Assembly (NCBI RefSeq): GCF_003994255.1
Contig: NZ_ML133856.1
Location: 157,565 to 221,564, forward strand
Origin: Brachybacterium paraconglomeratum
GTDB lineage: Bacteria > Actinomycetota > Actinomycetes > Actinomycetales > Dermabacteraceae
Length of the DNA: 64,000 bases
Direction: 5' to 3'
Shown: positions 48,063-56,406 of the stretch, in pieces
How positions within the stretch are numbered: position 1 is the stretch's first letter
How the letters are laid out: each line of letters opens with the position of its first letter
Notes under the pieces: model-generated
The model's database searches: none
What the model was told of the DNA's origin: nothing
The model's input: the letters and a program-made list of their open reading frames with translations, nothing else
Program-made: the position numbers and the translations under genes

Positions 48063-48428
48063 ATGACCATCACCATCTCGATCGATTCGCGGAAGCTCGA
48101 CATCCTCGGCATCATGTCAACCACCGCAGGAGGTCTCGGCGTCGCACTTACGGTCTGGGCGCAGCTGGCGCGGCAAGAGCTGTACTCGTTCTATGTGTTC
48201 AACGGGCATGGGACGGCGGACAGCCTCTTGCTGATCCCGTTCATTCCAGGGCTGATCTGCGCGATTCTCGCCCTTTGGCTCGGCGTGGTCAGTCTGCGCC
48301 GCCGGTACAACGGGAGAACGTGGGCAATATTGGGTCTCGTGGCGGGCACCATCGCGGTCGCCTTCATGGTGTCTGGCGTACCCGTCGCTTTGGTCCCTGA
48401 CCCCCGGATCCCGCAGGGGCCCCTGTGA
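48063..48428 (+). CDS. small membrane protein, left cargo (121 aa)
   Basis: A 121-residue protein with three hydrophobic segments (GIMSTTAGGLGVALTVWAQ, LLLIPFIPGLICAILALWLG, WAILGLVAGTIAVAFMVSGV) and a DUF4190-like loop GVVSLRRRYNGR. No catalytic motif. It is the first gene inside the left end. Confidence 0.65.
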   Translation: MTITISIDSRKLDILGIMSTTAGGLGVALTVWAQLARQELYSFYVFNGHGTADSLLLIPFIPGLICAILALWLGVVSLRRRYNGRTWAILGLVAGTIAVAFMVSGVPVALVPDPRIPQGPL

Positions 48429-48589
48429 GCATCGTTGATGAGTTCACGGTGCGCCCCTGCAGCTAACGTCTATCGCGCCGGCGATAGTCGGCGGTCGCGA
48501 GCGAGTAGGGCCGCCACGCATAGCAAGCGACTGAGAACGGCAGTGATCGCGAGGTAGCGCGCTTGTGCTGACCATCCCTCAAACAGCTT

Positions 48590-48840
48590 GCCGATAATCG
48601 GAGTAGCCACGGCGGTCCTGTTCCCGAGGACGCGGCAGATGCGCCCGTTGAGGCGGCGAAGGGTGTCTGCCACCCCGGTGGCGTGTTTGAGAGTGAGGCC
48701 CTGGAGGTGACACACGGCGCCTCCAACCCGCACTACGCTCTTCCCACGAGGTGTAGACGTCGTCGTCATGGGAGCGGACCTACTCAAAGGCGAGGTCGTC
48801 CCGGGCGTGCGCTCCCGGGAGCATGTCCACGATGGTGAGC
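48590..48840 (-). pseudogene. decayed copy of the metallophosphoesterase gene
   Basis: The minus-strand frame reads LQGLTLKHATGVADTLRRL and NGRICRVLGN, matching LGDLTLKHTTEIGDIFRRL and NGRIRLVLGNHD in the intact gene at 52,633-53,265. DNA similarity continues to ~48,835 (CGTCCCGGG...GCATGTCCACGATGG). The metal-binding HLGD is changed to HLQG, the GNHD histidine is gone, and both ends are missing. It is therefore a non-functional duplicate or independent remnant. Confidence 0.7.
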
Positions 48841-48907
48841 CATGTGTCTGAAGGCGAAGATCAAGACGACCGCGAGAACAGTGAAAACCACCTACGGACG
48901 TTGTGGC

Positions 48908-49717
48908 CTACTTTGCTCCGCCATATAGCGCATCGACGTACTCGTTAGCGACTGTCACGATTTCCTCGTCTGTGAGTCCCACAACTTCACCGTCCTCTGT
49001 CTGCAAGCGGATGGTGACGACGGAAATGAGTTCCCCATTGACGGCGGCGTCAACACGAACCGGGCCAACCCGATCTCGGGGTGAGCTCAGTGCTGCGGGA
49101 GCCCCACCCACCTCGACTTCGGTAACCTCGTAAAACTCATCCTCACCATTGATCATGGCGTCTCGGAAATCGGATTCGTCACCGACAAAGTCCGTGCCTG
49201 CCTCTACGAGCAGGGCCCCGTCCATCTCGGCCGGGAGCACCCCGGGACCGGGATCCAGCGAGAGAGTGGTCGCATGTGTTCTCTCGAAGCCTCGGTCCGC
49301 CGTGTCTGTCTTGGTCCAGGTCTCCAGCTCAGTCGGCCACTGCGCGGTGAAGCGCTCCGGGAGTACGAAGTACTCTGAGCGCTCTCTGGCCGAGCTGTCC
49401 AGCGGGTCCGGGGGTGCGTCCGCGCCTGGTGCAGGCGCAGGGTTCAGCTCGGTGTCGCCAACCCGCTCGCCGCTTTCGTCGAATGGCTGCAGCTCCAACG
49501 ACCCAGTCGGATCCCCGTCAGACGGCACCGGTTCGGCCGGAGCCGACTGGGGAGAGCCAGCCGACGTTTTGTTTCCCGCGCCGGAGACGACGGCGAAAGC
49601 AACGATGATGCAGATGACTGCCGCGACGGCGGCAAGCACGGTCAGCGCTGGCCACTTCACTCGAGCTGCGGCGACCCCACCTGACTCTCTCGAAGACTGC
49701 TTGCGATGCCCTGACAC
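48908..49717 (-). CDS. membrane-anchored exported protein (269 aa)
   Basis: GTG start at 49717. A basic cytoplasmic N-terminus (~20 residues) is followed by one hydrophobic segment (WPALTVLAAVAAVICIIVAF). A Pro/Ser/Asp-rich linker to ~residue 110 leads to an acidic, folded outside domain of ~150 residues (EVGGAPAALSSPRDRVGPVR, EDGEVVGLTDEEIVTVANEY). No family recognised. Confidence 0.7.
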   Translation of the reverse strand: MSGHRKQSSRESGGVAAARVKWPALTVLAAVAAVICIIVAFAVVSGAGNKTSAGSPQSAPAEPVPSDGDPTGSLELQPFDESGERVGDTELNPAPAPGADAPPDPLDSSARERSEYFVLPERFTAQWPTELETWTKTDTADRGFERTHATTLSLDPGPGVLPAEMDGALLVEAGTDFVGDESDFRDAMINGEDEFYEVTEVEVGGAPAALSSPRDRVGPVRVDAAVNGELISVVTIRLQTEDGEVVGLTDEEIVTVANEYVDALYGGAK

Positions 49718-49898
49718 AAAGATCCCCCACCTCTAGTCGATACGGGGCAATCTAACTGGCCGCAGGATGAGTCCAATTGAGATGTCAGAACCGTGACAAC
49801 GCTGTAACACGAGGTGCGGAGATGGGGCAGGGATCTCCCCTTGGCCGGTCACCTTGTCGTCGAGGGGCAACTGAGCTGCCCGCAACGGGGCGTCAGCG
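49718..49898. other. short intergenic region
   Basis: The 181 bp between two leftward genes contain no supported ORF. The stretch after 49,740 includes AT-richer words that may be the promoter of the exported-protein gene. Confidence 0.4.
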
Positions 49899-50303
49899 CT
49901 ACGGAACGAAGCTCTCCGGTCCACCCGAGGCCATCGCCGTCGGGATGATCTGGAACCCGTACAGCCCCGCTGACAAGCAGGTGGCAATCAGCACCAGCAA
50001 CAGGCCGTTTGTGCGGTATGCCTTGAAGCCTACCGGCAGCAGCGCGAGATGATAGACCGCTCCCACAAAGAGGACAGGCACGACACCGAAGGACCAGCCC
50101 ATGCCGCCAGTGTTAGAGAAGTCGGCGTCGGTGCCGTTGTGCTGGCTCGAGTACGCCGCAAAGATCCAGAACCACCCGACCACCGGCCCCACGGCCGACC
50201 CCGCGAGCATGATCCAGAAGCTCACTCGCCAGGATCTCAGAGCAAGCGCAGGGCTCGGCGATGCGCCCTGCTGGCGAGGCCCGGTGTGGTACATGCACAG
50301 CAT
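49899..50303 (-). CDS. small membrane protein (134 aa)
   Basis: A 134-residue protein with three hydrophobic stretches (WIMLAGSAVGPVVGWFWIF, FGVVPVLFVGAVYHLALLP, NGLLLVLIATCLSAGLYGFQ). It starts at ATG 50303 or at the ATG three codons later. Unassigned cargo gene. Confidence 0.6.
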   Translation of the reverse strand: MLCMYHTGPRQQGASPSPALALRSWRVSFWIMLAGSAVGPVVGWFWIFAAYSSQHNGTDADFSNTGGMGWSFGVVPVLFVGAVYHLALLPVGFKAYRTNGLLLVLIATCLSAGLYGFQIIPTAMASGGPESFVP

Positions 50304-50416
50304 GCTCGCATACGCATTCGCAGTGCGGAGCTACTCGATAGCAACCGGTGAGCTTCGGTCGGACCCTACGGTCACGCGGCACTCACAGCGTCCACGCACT
50401 CCGGGGCAGGTGGCCG

Positions 50417-51411
50417 CTAGGGCGAGTCTCCTTAATGGTGGGCGAGGCTCGCGGGAAGATGTCGGGGTCAGTGAGTCGAGGTTCGCGGCCCTGTCTGATC
50501 GGCAGTGGGAGCAGATCCAGTGGTGTCTGCCTTCGAGCGATGGTCGGCGGGGGCGTCCTTACCGGGATAGTCACAGATCGTCGGGGGCATCATCTACTGG
50601 TACCGCACCGGGAACCCGTGGTGCGATCTTCCGCGAGAGCGGTTCGGGCCGTGGAAGACGGTCTGGAAGCGGCATCGCCGCTACGCCGCTAACTGCACAT
50701 GGGATCACGTCCAGCATGAGCTCCTCGCCACGGCCGATGCGGCCGGGAAGGTCCCCTGGGACGTTCCGGTCGACGCGACGATCACGCATGCGCATCGGCA
50801 CGCGAGCAACATGACCCGTTCCGAGCAGGACCCGGGGGCCGGAGCGACTCACAGACCTCGCGGTGAGGGCTTCGTCCACAGCCCTCTGGGCGGTGCGCGT
50901 GAACCTGCGGGTCACGGTATTAGGCGGTCGCGAGGCGGGTTGACGACGAAGACCCATGCCGTGGTCGCTGGGAACGGGGGCCGCTGGCTGGGGTCGTCAC
51001 GGGCAGGTAGTGCAACGATGGTGCGATGTTGATCGAGGTGCTGGCCGAGATCGGAGTTCCTCGCCCGGGCCGAGGTCAGCCCCGCACTCGCCCTGACGGG
51101 GTCCTCGCTGACCGTGCCGACACATCGAGGATCAACTGCAGCCACCTCGCCCGTCGCTGGATCACTGGAGTGATCCCGTGGAAGCGGGACGAGATCGCAG
51201 GCCGCCAGCGCCAGGGCTCCAGAGGTGGCAGACCGCTCGGGTTCGATGCTGTCGCTTACAAGGGCCGCAACGTCGTCGAGCGCTCCTTCGCGCTGGCGAA
51301 GCGGCGGCGAGGGGTGGCCACCCGCTATGACAAGCTCTCCCTTACACGCCGCTCCGCCATCGTCCTCGCCGCCTGCTTCACCTGGACCAAGATTTAAGAG
51401 ACATGCCCTAG
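50417..51411 (+). mobile_element. IS5-family insertion sequence, decayed (995 bp)
   Basis: The left end CTAGGGCGAGTCTC (50417-50430) and right end GAGACATGCCCTAG (51398-51411) are imperfect inverted repeats (12 of 14 match). Between them lies one transposase gene split over several frames: SRFAALSDRQWEQIQWCLP, then after a shift IIYWYRTGNPWCDLPRERFG, then LLIEVLAEIG and RKNVVERSFALAK-like C-terminal sequence ending in ACFTWTKI. Frameshifts and an in-frame stop (GSSRAGS then TAG-like break near 51,010) make it inactive. No clear target duplication was seen. Confidence 0.8.
50462..51397 (+). pseudogene. frameshifted IS5-family transposase
   Basis: Residues typical of IS5 DDE enzymes survive: PVDATITHAHRHASNM (first Asp region), TKTHAVVAGNGGRW (second region) and YKGRNVVERSFALAKRRRG (Glu region). 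The reading frame shifts at about 50,575 and again at about 51,005-51,025. The protein cannot be made as one chain without recoding at both points. Confidence 0.8.
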
Positions 51412-51429
51412 AGCGGAAAGCCGAATAGT

Positions 51430-52077
51430 CTAGCAGGTAATGCGCTCCGCACCGCGATAGTAGAACATGTTTGGGTCATCCCCTGATACGTCCCTCAGGT
51501 TCAGCGCGTGTGCGTCCCACGAAACTTCCAGGTATTGGTTCAGGTTAAACTCTGGCCCCCCGCGTGAAGCCCACCTCTCGCCGGTTTCGGTGAGGAATCG
51601 GTTCCCTGCCGGGAGTAGCAGCAGCTCACCTCCAACGCCACTGAGAACCTCCCGCCGCGTGGAGTATATCTGACATCCGGAGGCACTCGGCTCTCCGACG
51701 GCAATAACCTCCGAGCGGAACGGCTGAAGCATAACCGTAGATCCCACGAGGAGGACGTACCCGATGCCGACCACCGTCAACAAAGCAACGGCGCGTCCGG
51801 AGTTGCCGCGCCCCCAAGAGAACCGACCTCTAAACGCAATCCAAATACCGTACGCAAACAAAACTCCGAACGGAACAAGTAGCCAGGAGGACCAGAAGCC
51901 TGGTCCGGCAATCCTGTCGCCGAGGGCCATAAATCTAGGAATGCCGTCGGGACGCCAGTTGGATTCCAGCAACAGCGCGACGACCAGTAGTAAAAGGGCT
52001 ATTGGATACGTTGTGGTGGCGAATGTGGCGTACCAAGCCCTCGGCTGCTCTCGGGGGGTCTTACGGTCAGAGTTCAT
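51430..52077 (-). CDS. membrane protein of lower GC, left cargo (215 aa)
   Basis: ATG 52077 preceded by GAGGAGAATA. The product has three membrane segments in the first ~125 residues (YPIALLLLVVALLLES, FWSSWLLVPFGVLFAYGIWI, ALLTVVGIGYVLLVGS), then a ~90-residue outside domain with Cys (SGCQIYSTRREVL) and a final RITC. Codon use is less GC-biased than chromosomal genes, suggesting recent transfer. Function unknown. Confidence 0.65.
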   Translation of the reverse strand: MNSDRKTPREQPRAWYATFATTTYPIALLLLVVALLLESNWRPDGIPRFMALGDRIAGPGFWSSWLLVPFGVLFAYGIWIAFRGRFSWGRGNSGRAVALLTVVGIGYVLLVGSTVMLQPFRSEVIAVGEPSASGCQIYSTRREVLSGVGGELLLLPAGNRFLTETGERWASRGGPEFNLNQYLEVSWDAHALNLRDVSGDDPNMFYYRGAERITC

Positions 52078-52249
52078 TATTCTCCTCAAGCAGGCTATCG
52101 CTCACTGGTGGTGCCACACTGGAGGCGGCGCGATCAAGTCAAGCAAGTGTCGCCATGTGCCCGCAGTAAATAAAGATCGACCGATCTTTCGGGCCCGGCG
52201 AAACGCGCCTCCAATAGATTGTGCCCCTCCGTTACTCAGGAAGACTACG

Positions 52250-52594
52250 AGCACTATGGTGGATCCGCAAGGCAAAATAGCTCAGACGCACCTCATCCTT
52301 TTGGTCGATGGGAACGGGAGTCCGCTGGCTGTGGTCGTCGCGGGCAGGTAGCGCAACGATGGTGCGATGTTGATAGATCGCAGACCGCCAGCGCAAGGGC
52401 TCCAGTGGTCGCAGACCGCTCGGGTTCGATGCTGTCGCTTACAAGGGCCGCAACGTCGCCGAGCGCTCCTTCGCACTGGCGAAGCAGTGGCGAGGAGTGG
52501 CCACCCGCTATGTCAAGCTCGCCCTCACGCACCGCTCCGCCATCGTCCTCGCCGCCTGCATCGCCTGAACCAAGATTCAAGAGACATGCCCTAG
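52250..52594 (+). mobile_element. internally deleted remnant of the same IS5-family element
   Basis: From about 52,275 the sequence matches the other copy: LVDGNGSPLAVVVAGR, then ATGTTGAT joined directly to the AGATCGCAGACCGCCAGCGC region, so about 170 bp is missing. It continues to the right inverted repeat GAGACATGCCCTAG (52581-52594). The left end is absent. Confidence 0.8.
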
Positions 52595-52632
52595 GCATCG
52601 CATGATCTGTACTTGATCGGGCGTCAAGAACT

Positions 52633-53265
52633 CTAGCTGCCTCGCATGAGATGGAGTATCTCGGCCTCGCTGACCGGCCTCCGCCAGGCGTCCCATCCCA
52701 CATGAATCTGTCGAGTGAGCTCGGCGTGCACCGCCGCGTGCGAGTGGGTGTGCCCGTGGAGCAGCCATTCGCCGCAAGCCTCGAGTTGCCATGCGATGAA
52801 TCGGTGGTCCACCTGGCCGGCTGTTCTGTAGGGGAAGTGGGAGAGCATCACCGGGATCCGGCCCGAGTTTCCTCCCGGAACCGTGACCCGCGCTGCCGTG
52901 CAGACGTATTCGATCCGGTTGCGCAGCAGCTCTTGCTGAGCAGTGATGGCCCGTTCGCGAAAGTGGGGGTGTGCTCGGTCGTGGTTCCCCAGGACGAGGC
53001 GGATGCGACCGTTGAGGCGCCGGAAGATGTCTCCGATCTCGGTGGTGTGCTTGAGGGTGAGATCGCCGAGGTGCCAGACGACGTCCTCAGCGCTCACCAC
53101 GCTGTTCCATGAGGCGACGATGTCCTCGTCGTGAGCGTGAACCTGCTCGAGGGTGACGTCGTCCCGAGTATCCGCGCCGGGGGCATGTCCGCGATGGAGC
53201 GCCATCAGGCGGTGGCCGAAGTGGGTGTCGGCGGTGAAGAACGTCCTGACGCTGTCAGCACCCAT
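52633..53265 (-). CDS. calcineurin-like metallophosphoesterase
   Basis: A 210-residue phosphoesterase with all metal motifs: ADTHFGH (D-x-H), WHLGDLTL (GD), LGNHDRAHPH (GNHD), LSHFPY (H) and LHGHTHSH (GHxH). Small soluble enzymes of this class, common on phages and plasmids, hydrolyse phosphodiesters or nucleotides; substrate unknown. It heads a compact leftward set with an unknown gene and an HD hydrolase, though spacing to them does not prove an operon. A decayed copy lies at 48,590. Confidence 0.9.
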   Translation of the reverse strand: MGADSVRTFFTADTHFGHRLMALHRGHAPGADTRDDVTLEQVHAHDEDIVASWNSVVSAEDVVWHLGDLTLKHTTEIGDIFRRLNGRIRLVLGNHDRAHPHFRERAITAQQELLRNRIEYVCTAARVTVPGGNSGRIPVMLSHFPYRTAGQVDHRFIAWQLEACGEWLLHGHTHSHAAVHAELTRQIHVGWDAWRRPVSEAEILHLMRGS

Positions 53266-53287
53266 CGCGATCGTCCCTCATCTTGGC

Positions 53288-54007
53288 TCACTCTTCGTCC
53301 GGGCATCCGTCCCAGTGGTCGCTGAAGTCCTTGGCGATGGCCAGGGCGGCGGGTAGCTCGTAGCTCGCGTCGACGGTCACGTTGACTCGAAGTGCGGCTG
53401 TCTCGAGCGCCATCCGGAAGTAGTGGCAGACCGTCCGCAGGCCCCAAAGCTCCTTGAGGATGGCGGCGAGGTCGCTGTGTCTGAGGTGGTGTGGCACCGG
53501 TACCGCGACGACTTCTTCGGCGATTGCCATCAGCAGCTCGACGGTGAGCGGGCGATGGCCGCAGTCGGACCATTCGAGGCCTTCGGACTCCTGCTCCCAG
53601 ATGTCGGCGACGCTCACCTGCTCCGGAGAGGGGTCGTCATCGACCAGCGGGAGGCGGCGCCACGCATCGTCGGCGAGGGGAGGGACTCGCGCAGAATCGA
53701 GACCGAGGTCGAAGCTAGTCCGCTTCTCGACATCGGCCTGGAGTCGTCGTGAGCGAAGCACCTTCGCCCCGAAGCCCTGGTTCCAGATCGGTCGACATTG
53801 ACCGATGCGTTCGTACACGTCCTCAGGTCCGATGCGGACGCGGTCGTAGTGCTCGTCGCCGAAGAGGGCGACGGTCCCTGCGATCGGCTCCCGATGCCAC
53901 AGTCCGGTGTTCGCCAGGTACGCGTACTCCGACACTCCGTCATCAGCGACGATGATGCCGTTCTCGTCGGGGTGGTGCTCGTGGAAGACGAGGTAGAAGT
54001 CGACCAT
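53288..54007 (-). CDS. hypothetical acidic protein (239 aa)
   Basis: An acidic soluble protein starting VDFYLVFHEHHPDENGIIVA with a central segment EDVYERIGQCRPIWNQGFG. The C-terminal part is helical (LAAILKELWGLRTVCHYFRM). No family recognised. It is 2 bp downstream of the HD gene and 22 bp upstream of the phosphoesterase, so it is probably in one operon with both. Confidence 0.65.
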   Translation of the reverse strand: MVDFYLVFHEHHPDENGIIVADDGVSEYAYLANTGLWHREPIAGTVALFGDEHYDRVRIGPEDVYERIGQCRPIWNQGFGAKVLRSRRLQADVEKRTSFDLGLDSARVPPLADDAWRRLPLVDDDPSPEQVSVADIWEQESEGLEWSDCGHRPLTVELLMAIAEEVVAVPVPHHLRHSDLAAILKELWGLRTVCHYFRMALETAALRVNVTVDASYELPAALAIAKDFSDHWDGCPDEE

Positions 54008-54009
54008 CG

Positions 54010-54459
54010 TCAGGCGTCGCCGAGCAGCAGCGCCCAGGATTCTGCGTACTTCTCCGCGAGACGGTTCCCCGTCGGCTCGTCGAGCAGCGCGGCGCGCTCC
54101 GGATCGGTGTTGTCGATGAGGTCTGCGGTCTTCACAACTCGAGCCACCGCATGGGCGCGGATGGCCGCGAAGTAGTCGGCTCGTGCGAGGTCGGGCTTCT
54201 TCGTCAGCCGGTCCACCGCCTCGAGGACGTGCTGAGGGAATCCCTGCTCGCGCAGATCCTCGAGAGTCACGGGGGTGTCCTCGACGACGTCATGGAGCCA
54301 GGCTGCCGCGATGCATTCGGTCCGAAGATCGGCCGGAGCGATGAGCGCTGCGCGCTCCGCGACGCGACGGGGATGGTCGATGTAGTTCAGGCCTGATTTG
54401 TCGGTCTGCCCGGTATGGGCGCGGTGCGCGATGGCTTCGGCGCGTTCGATGGGGTCCAA
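54010..54459 (-). CDS. HD-domain phosphohydrolase (SpoT-hydrolase-like)
   Basis: A 149-residue HD protein: AHRAHTGQTDKSGLNYIDHP (first His), AAWLHDVVEDTP (HD pair and following ED, as in SpoT/Mesh1), and VKTADLIDNTDPER (last Asp and N-x2-D). This is the MESH1/SpoT hydrolase pattern that removes the 3' pyrophosphate of (p)ppGpp, without a synthetase domain. It may be a small alarmone hydrolase or act on another nucleotide. Confidence 0.88.
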   Translation of the reverse strand: MDPIERAEAIAHRAHTGQTDKSGLNYIDHPRRVAERAALIAPADLRTECIAAAWLHDVVEDTPVTLEDLREQGFPQHVLEAVDRLTKKPDLARADYFAAIRAHAVARVVKTADLIDNTDPERAALLDEPTGNRLAEKYAESWALLLGDA

Positions 54460-54477
54460 GGGGAACCTCCTCAGGTT

Positions 54478-54975
54478 CTATGTGCGGGAGACGGGGTCGA
54501 CATGCCAGGGGGTGCTCCACTCGGGCGTGCCGTCGGACCGTTCATTGCGAAGCTGAGCATCGACGACGAGGGAGTGCTCGTCCGTGCCGGTGTCCGCGTT
54601 GAACTTGGTGATGGACGCAGCGCGGAAGATGAACGATCCGCGAGTGTGGATGCCTCTGCGGGTGAGACGGATGAACTCCCGAGCTTCGTCGACCTTCTGG
54701 AAGAAGACCCCCTGAGACGCGCCCTCCAGGGAGCGCCACGCGGCGATGTAACCCACCGCAATCTGGCAGTCGTCAGTGTGACGCCGCCTCGGCATCCGGT
54801 CGACGTACAGGATCTGTTCCGTTAGCGAGGAGGCTGAGCCCGACAGGTACGAGGAGGTGTGCGGTGCGACGTGTTGCTCACTCTCCGGGTTGCTCCCGAA
54901 GAACGAGTGCGCGGACAGGTCGTTCACGGAGATGGCCCCGAGAACCTCGAGGGATGGAACGAGCGGGTGTCGCAT
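54478..54975 (-). CDS. hypothetical protein (165 aa), left cargo
   Basis: A soluble 165-residue protein with a C-terminal half DEAREFIRLTRRGIHTRGSF then NADTGTDEHSLVVDAQLRN, suggesting a small alpha/beta domain. It lies directly upstream of the HD gene (18 bp). No family recognised. Confidence 0.55.
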   Translation of the reverse strand: MRHPLVPSLEVLGAISVNDLSAHSFFGSNPESEQHVAPHTSSYLSGSASSLTEQILYVDRMPRRRHTDDCQIAVGYIAAWRSLEGASQGVFFQKVDEAREFIRLTRRGIHTRGSFIFRAASITKFNADTGTDEHSLVVDAQLRNERSDGTPEWSTPWHVDPVSRT

Positions 54976-55057
54976 GGTGATTCTCCTCGTCTGTTCAGTC
55001 GGTGAAAACGTAGGTGGATTTTCTCAAGAACGCAAGGCGAACTATGTATTCGTACTT

Positions 55058-56224
55058 TCAGGTTTCCGTCTTCTCGGTCTCTCGTAGTTTCGTATTTTCG
55101 ACTCCGAAGAGTGCGTCCATGCGCTTCGCGGACTCGTCCTGGAGGGCCGGGATCACGTGCGAGTAGGTGTTCATCGTGACCGCGATGGCGGAGTGCCCCA
55201 GGAGCTCCATGACCACGCGCGGTGCGACGCCTTCCGCGAGCAGCAGCGAGGCGCAGGTGTGGCGTAGGTCGTGCAGTTTGACCCGGCGCAGCTTGGCCTT
55301 CTTCAGCAGCGTCTCGAAGGCGCGGTTCACGTTGCGGGGCTCGATCGCGGTGCCGGCCTGGGAGGTGAACGCGAGTGTCGCCTGGTCAATGGACAGCCCG
55401 AGCGAAGCAAGCTTCTCTCGCTCGGAGGTGCGGTGCCGGATGAGTGCGTCGATACAGAATCCGGGGAGCACGACTCGACGCCGGGAGGTGTCGGTCTTCG
55501 GGCTCTTCAGCCGCAGCTCGCCCCGCGACCGTTGGAGGGACTGGACGACGTTGAGGTAGCCGTTCTCGAGGTCGATGTCTTCCCAGCGCAGTCCCAGTGC
55601 CTCGCCGCGACGGAGGCCGAGACCCACGTACAGCGTCCACAGAGCTTCCCAGATTGTCCCCTGCGCTGTCTTCAGGAGGGTGCGTGCTTCATCGGGTGTC
55701 AGCGGCGCGACGTCCTGCTTCGGAGGCGTGGGCACCACGACGAGCTTTGCGACATTGCGGGGCACCAGATCCTCGCGCATCGCGTGCTGAAGCGCCGACC
55801 GCAGGATGGCGTGCATCTGCTTGACGGTGGCAGGGCTCTTCCCTTCGCGAGCCTTGATCGCGAGGAACGCGCGGACATCCGCCGCTGTGAGCTGGCCGAG
55901 CCGCTTCGCCCCCAGCACGGGGACCAGGTGATTGCGGATGTACCCTTCGTAGGTCTGGTAGGTCGCAGGGCTCAGTCGCGCCTCCTGCACGTCGCGCATC
56001 CAGGTCTCGAGGAACGCCTTGAGCGTCAGCCGGCCCGGAGTGGCGGCGATGCCGGCTCGAGACTTCTCCTGAAGCGCGGTGAGCTTGTCATAGGCCTCCT
56101 TCCGCGTCTTCCCATAGACGGCCTTGCGCTTGCGCGTGCCCTCAGGGGTGAGGACGTAGGCGGCACCTGTCCACCGACCGTCCTGGCGACGGTAGACGCT
56201 GCCCTCTCCGTTCGAGCGGCTCAT
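55058..56224 (-). CDS. int: tyrosine integrase of the AICE
   Basis: A 388-residue recombinase. N-terminal AP2-like arm-binding domain (GSVYRRQDGRWTGAAYV), SAM-like core-binding domain (LSPATYQTYEGYIRNHLVPV), and catalytic domain with Arg in GLGLRRGEALGLRWEDID, HDLRHTCASLLL, LLGHSAIAVT and Tyr in MNTYSHV. The ATG overlaps the xis stop. Its target should be the tRNA-Lys 3' end marked by the 47-bp repeats, although neither repeat is adjacent. Confidence 0.96.
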   Translation of the reverse strand: MSRSNGEGSVYRRQDGRWTGAAYVLTPEGTRKRKAVYGKTRKEAYDKLTALQEKSRAGIAATPGRLTLKAFLETWMRDVQEARLSPATYQTYEGYIRNHLVPVLGAKRLGQLTAADVRAFLAIKAREGKSPATVKQMHAILRSALQHAMREDLVPRNVAKLVVVPTPPKQDVAPLTPDEARTLLKTAQGTIWEALWTLYVGLGLRRGEALGLRWEDIDLENGYLNVVQSLQRSRGELRLKSPKTDTSRRRVVLPGFCIDALIRHRTSEREKLASLGLSIDQATLAFTSQAGTAIEPRNVNRAFETLLKKAKLRRVKLHDLRHTCASLLLAEGVAPRVVMELLGHSAIAVTMNTYSHVIPALQDESAKRMDALFGVENTKLRETEKTET

Positions 56225-56406
56225 GCCACGACGGGGGCCGGCTCGAGGTTCTCGACGTACGCGAGAAGATCGGCGGCCTTGATCAGTCGGGAGCGGCCGA
56301 GCTTGACGCTGGGCAGCTCGCCGCAGCGCATCAGGTCGTACACCCGGGTCTTGGAGACGCTGAGCCGATCAGCGACCTCCTCAGCGGTGAAGCAGAGCTT
56401 GTCCAT
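56221..56406 (-). CDS. xis: excisionase (HTH_17 type)
   Basis: A 61-residue protein that is essentially one winged HTH: FTAEEVADRLSVSKTRVYDL, MRCGELPSVKLGRSRLI, LLAYVENL. It is the usual Xis of pSAM2-type elements, bending DNA to direct excision. It starts at ATG 56406, inside the last 26 bp of rep, and overlaps int. Confidence 0.92.
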   Translation of the reverse strand: MDKLCFTAEEVADRLSVSKTRVYDLMRCGELPSVKLGRSRLIKAADLLAYVENLEPAPVVA

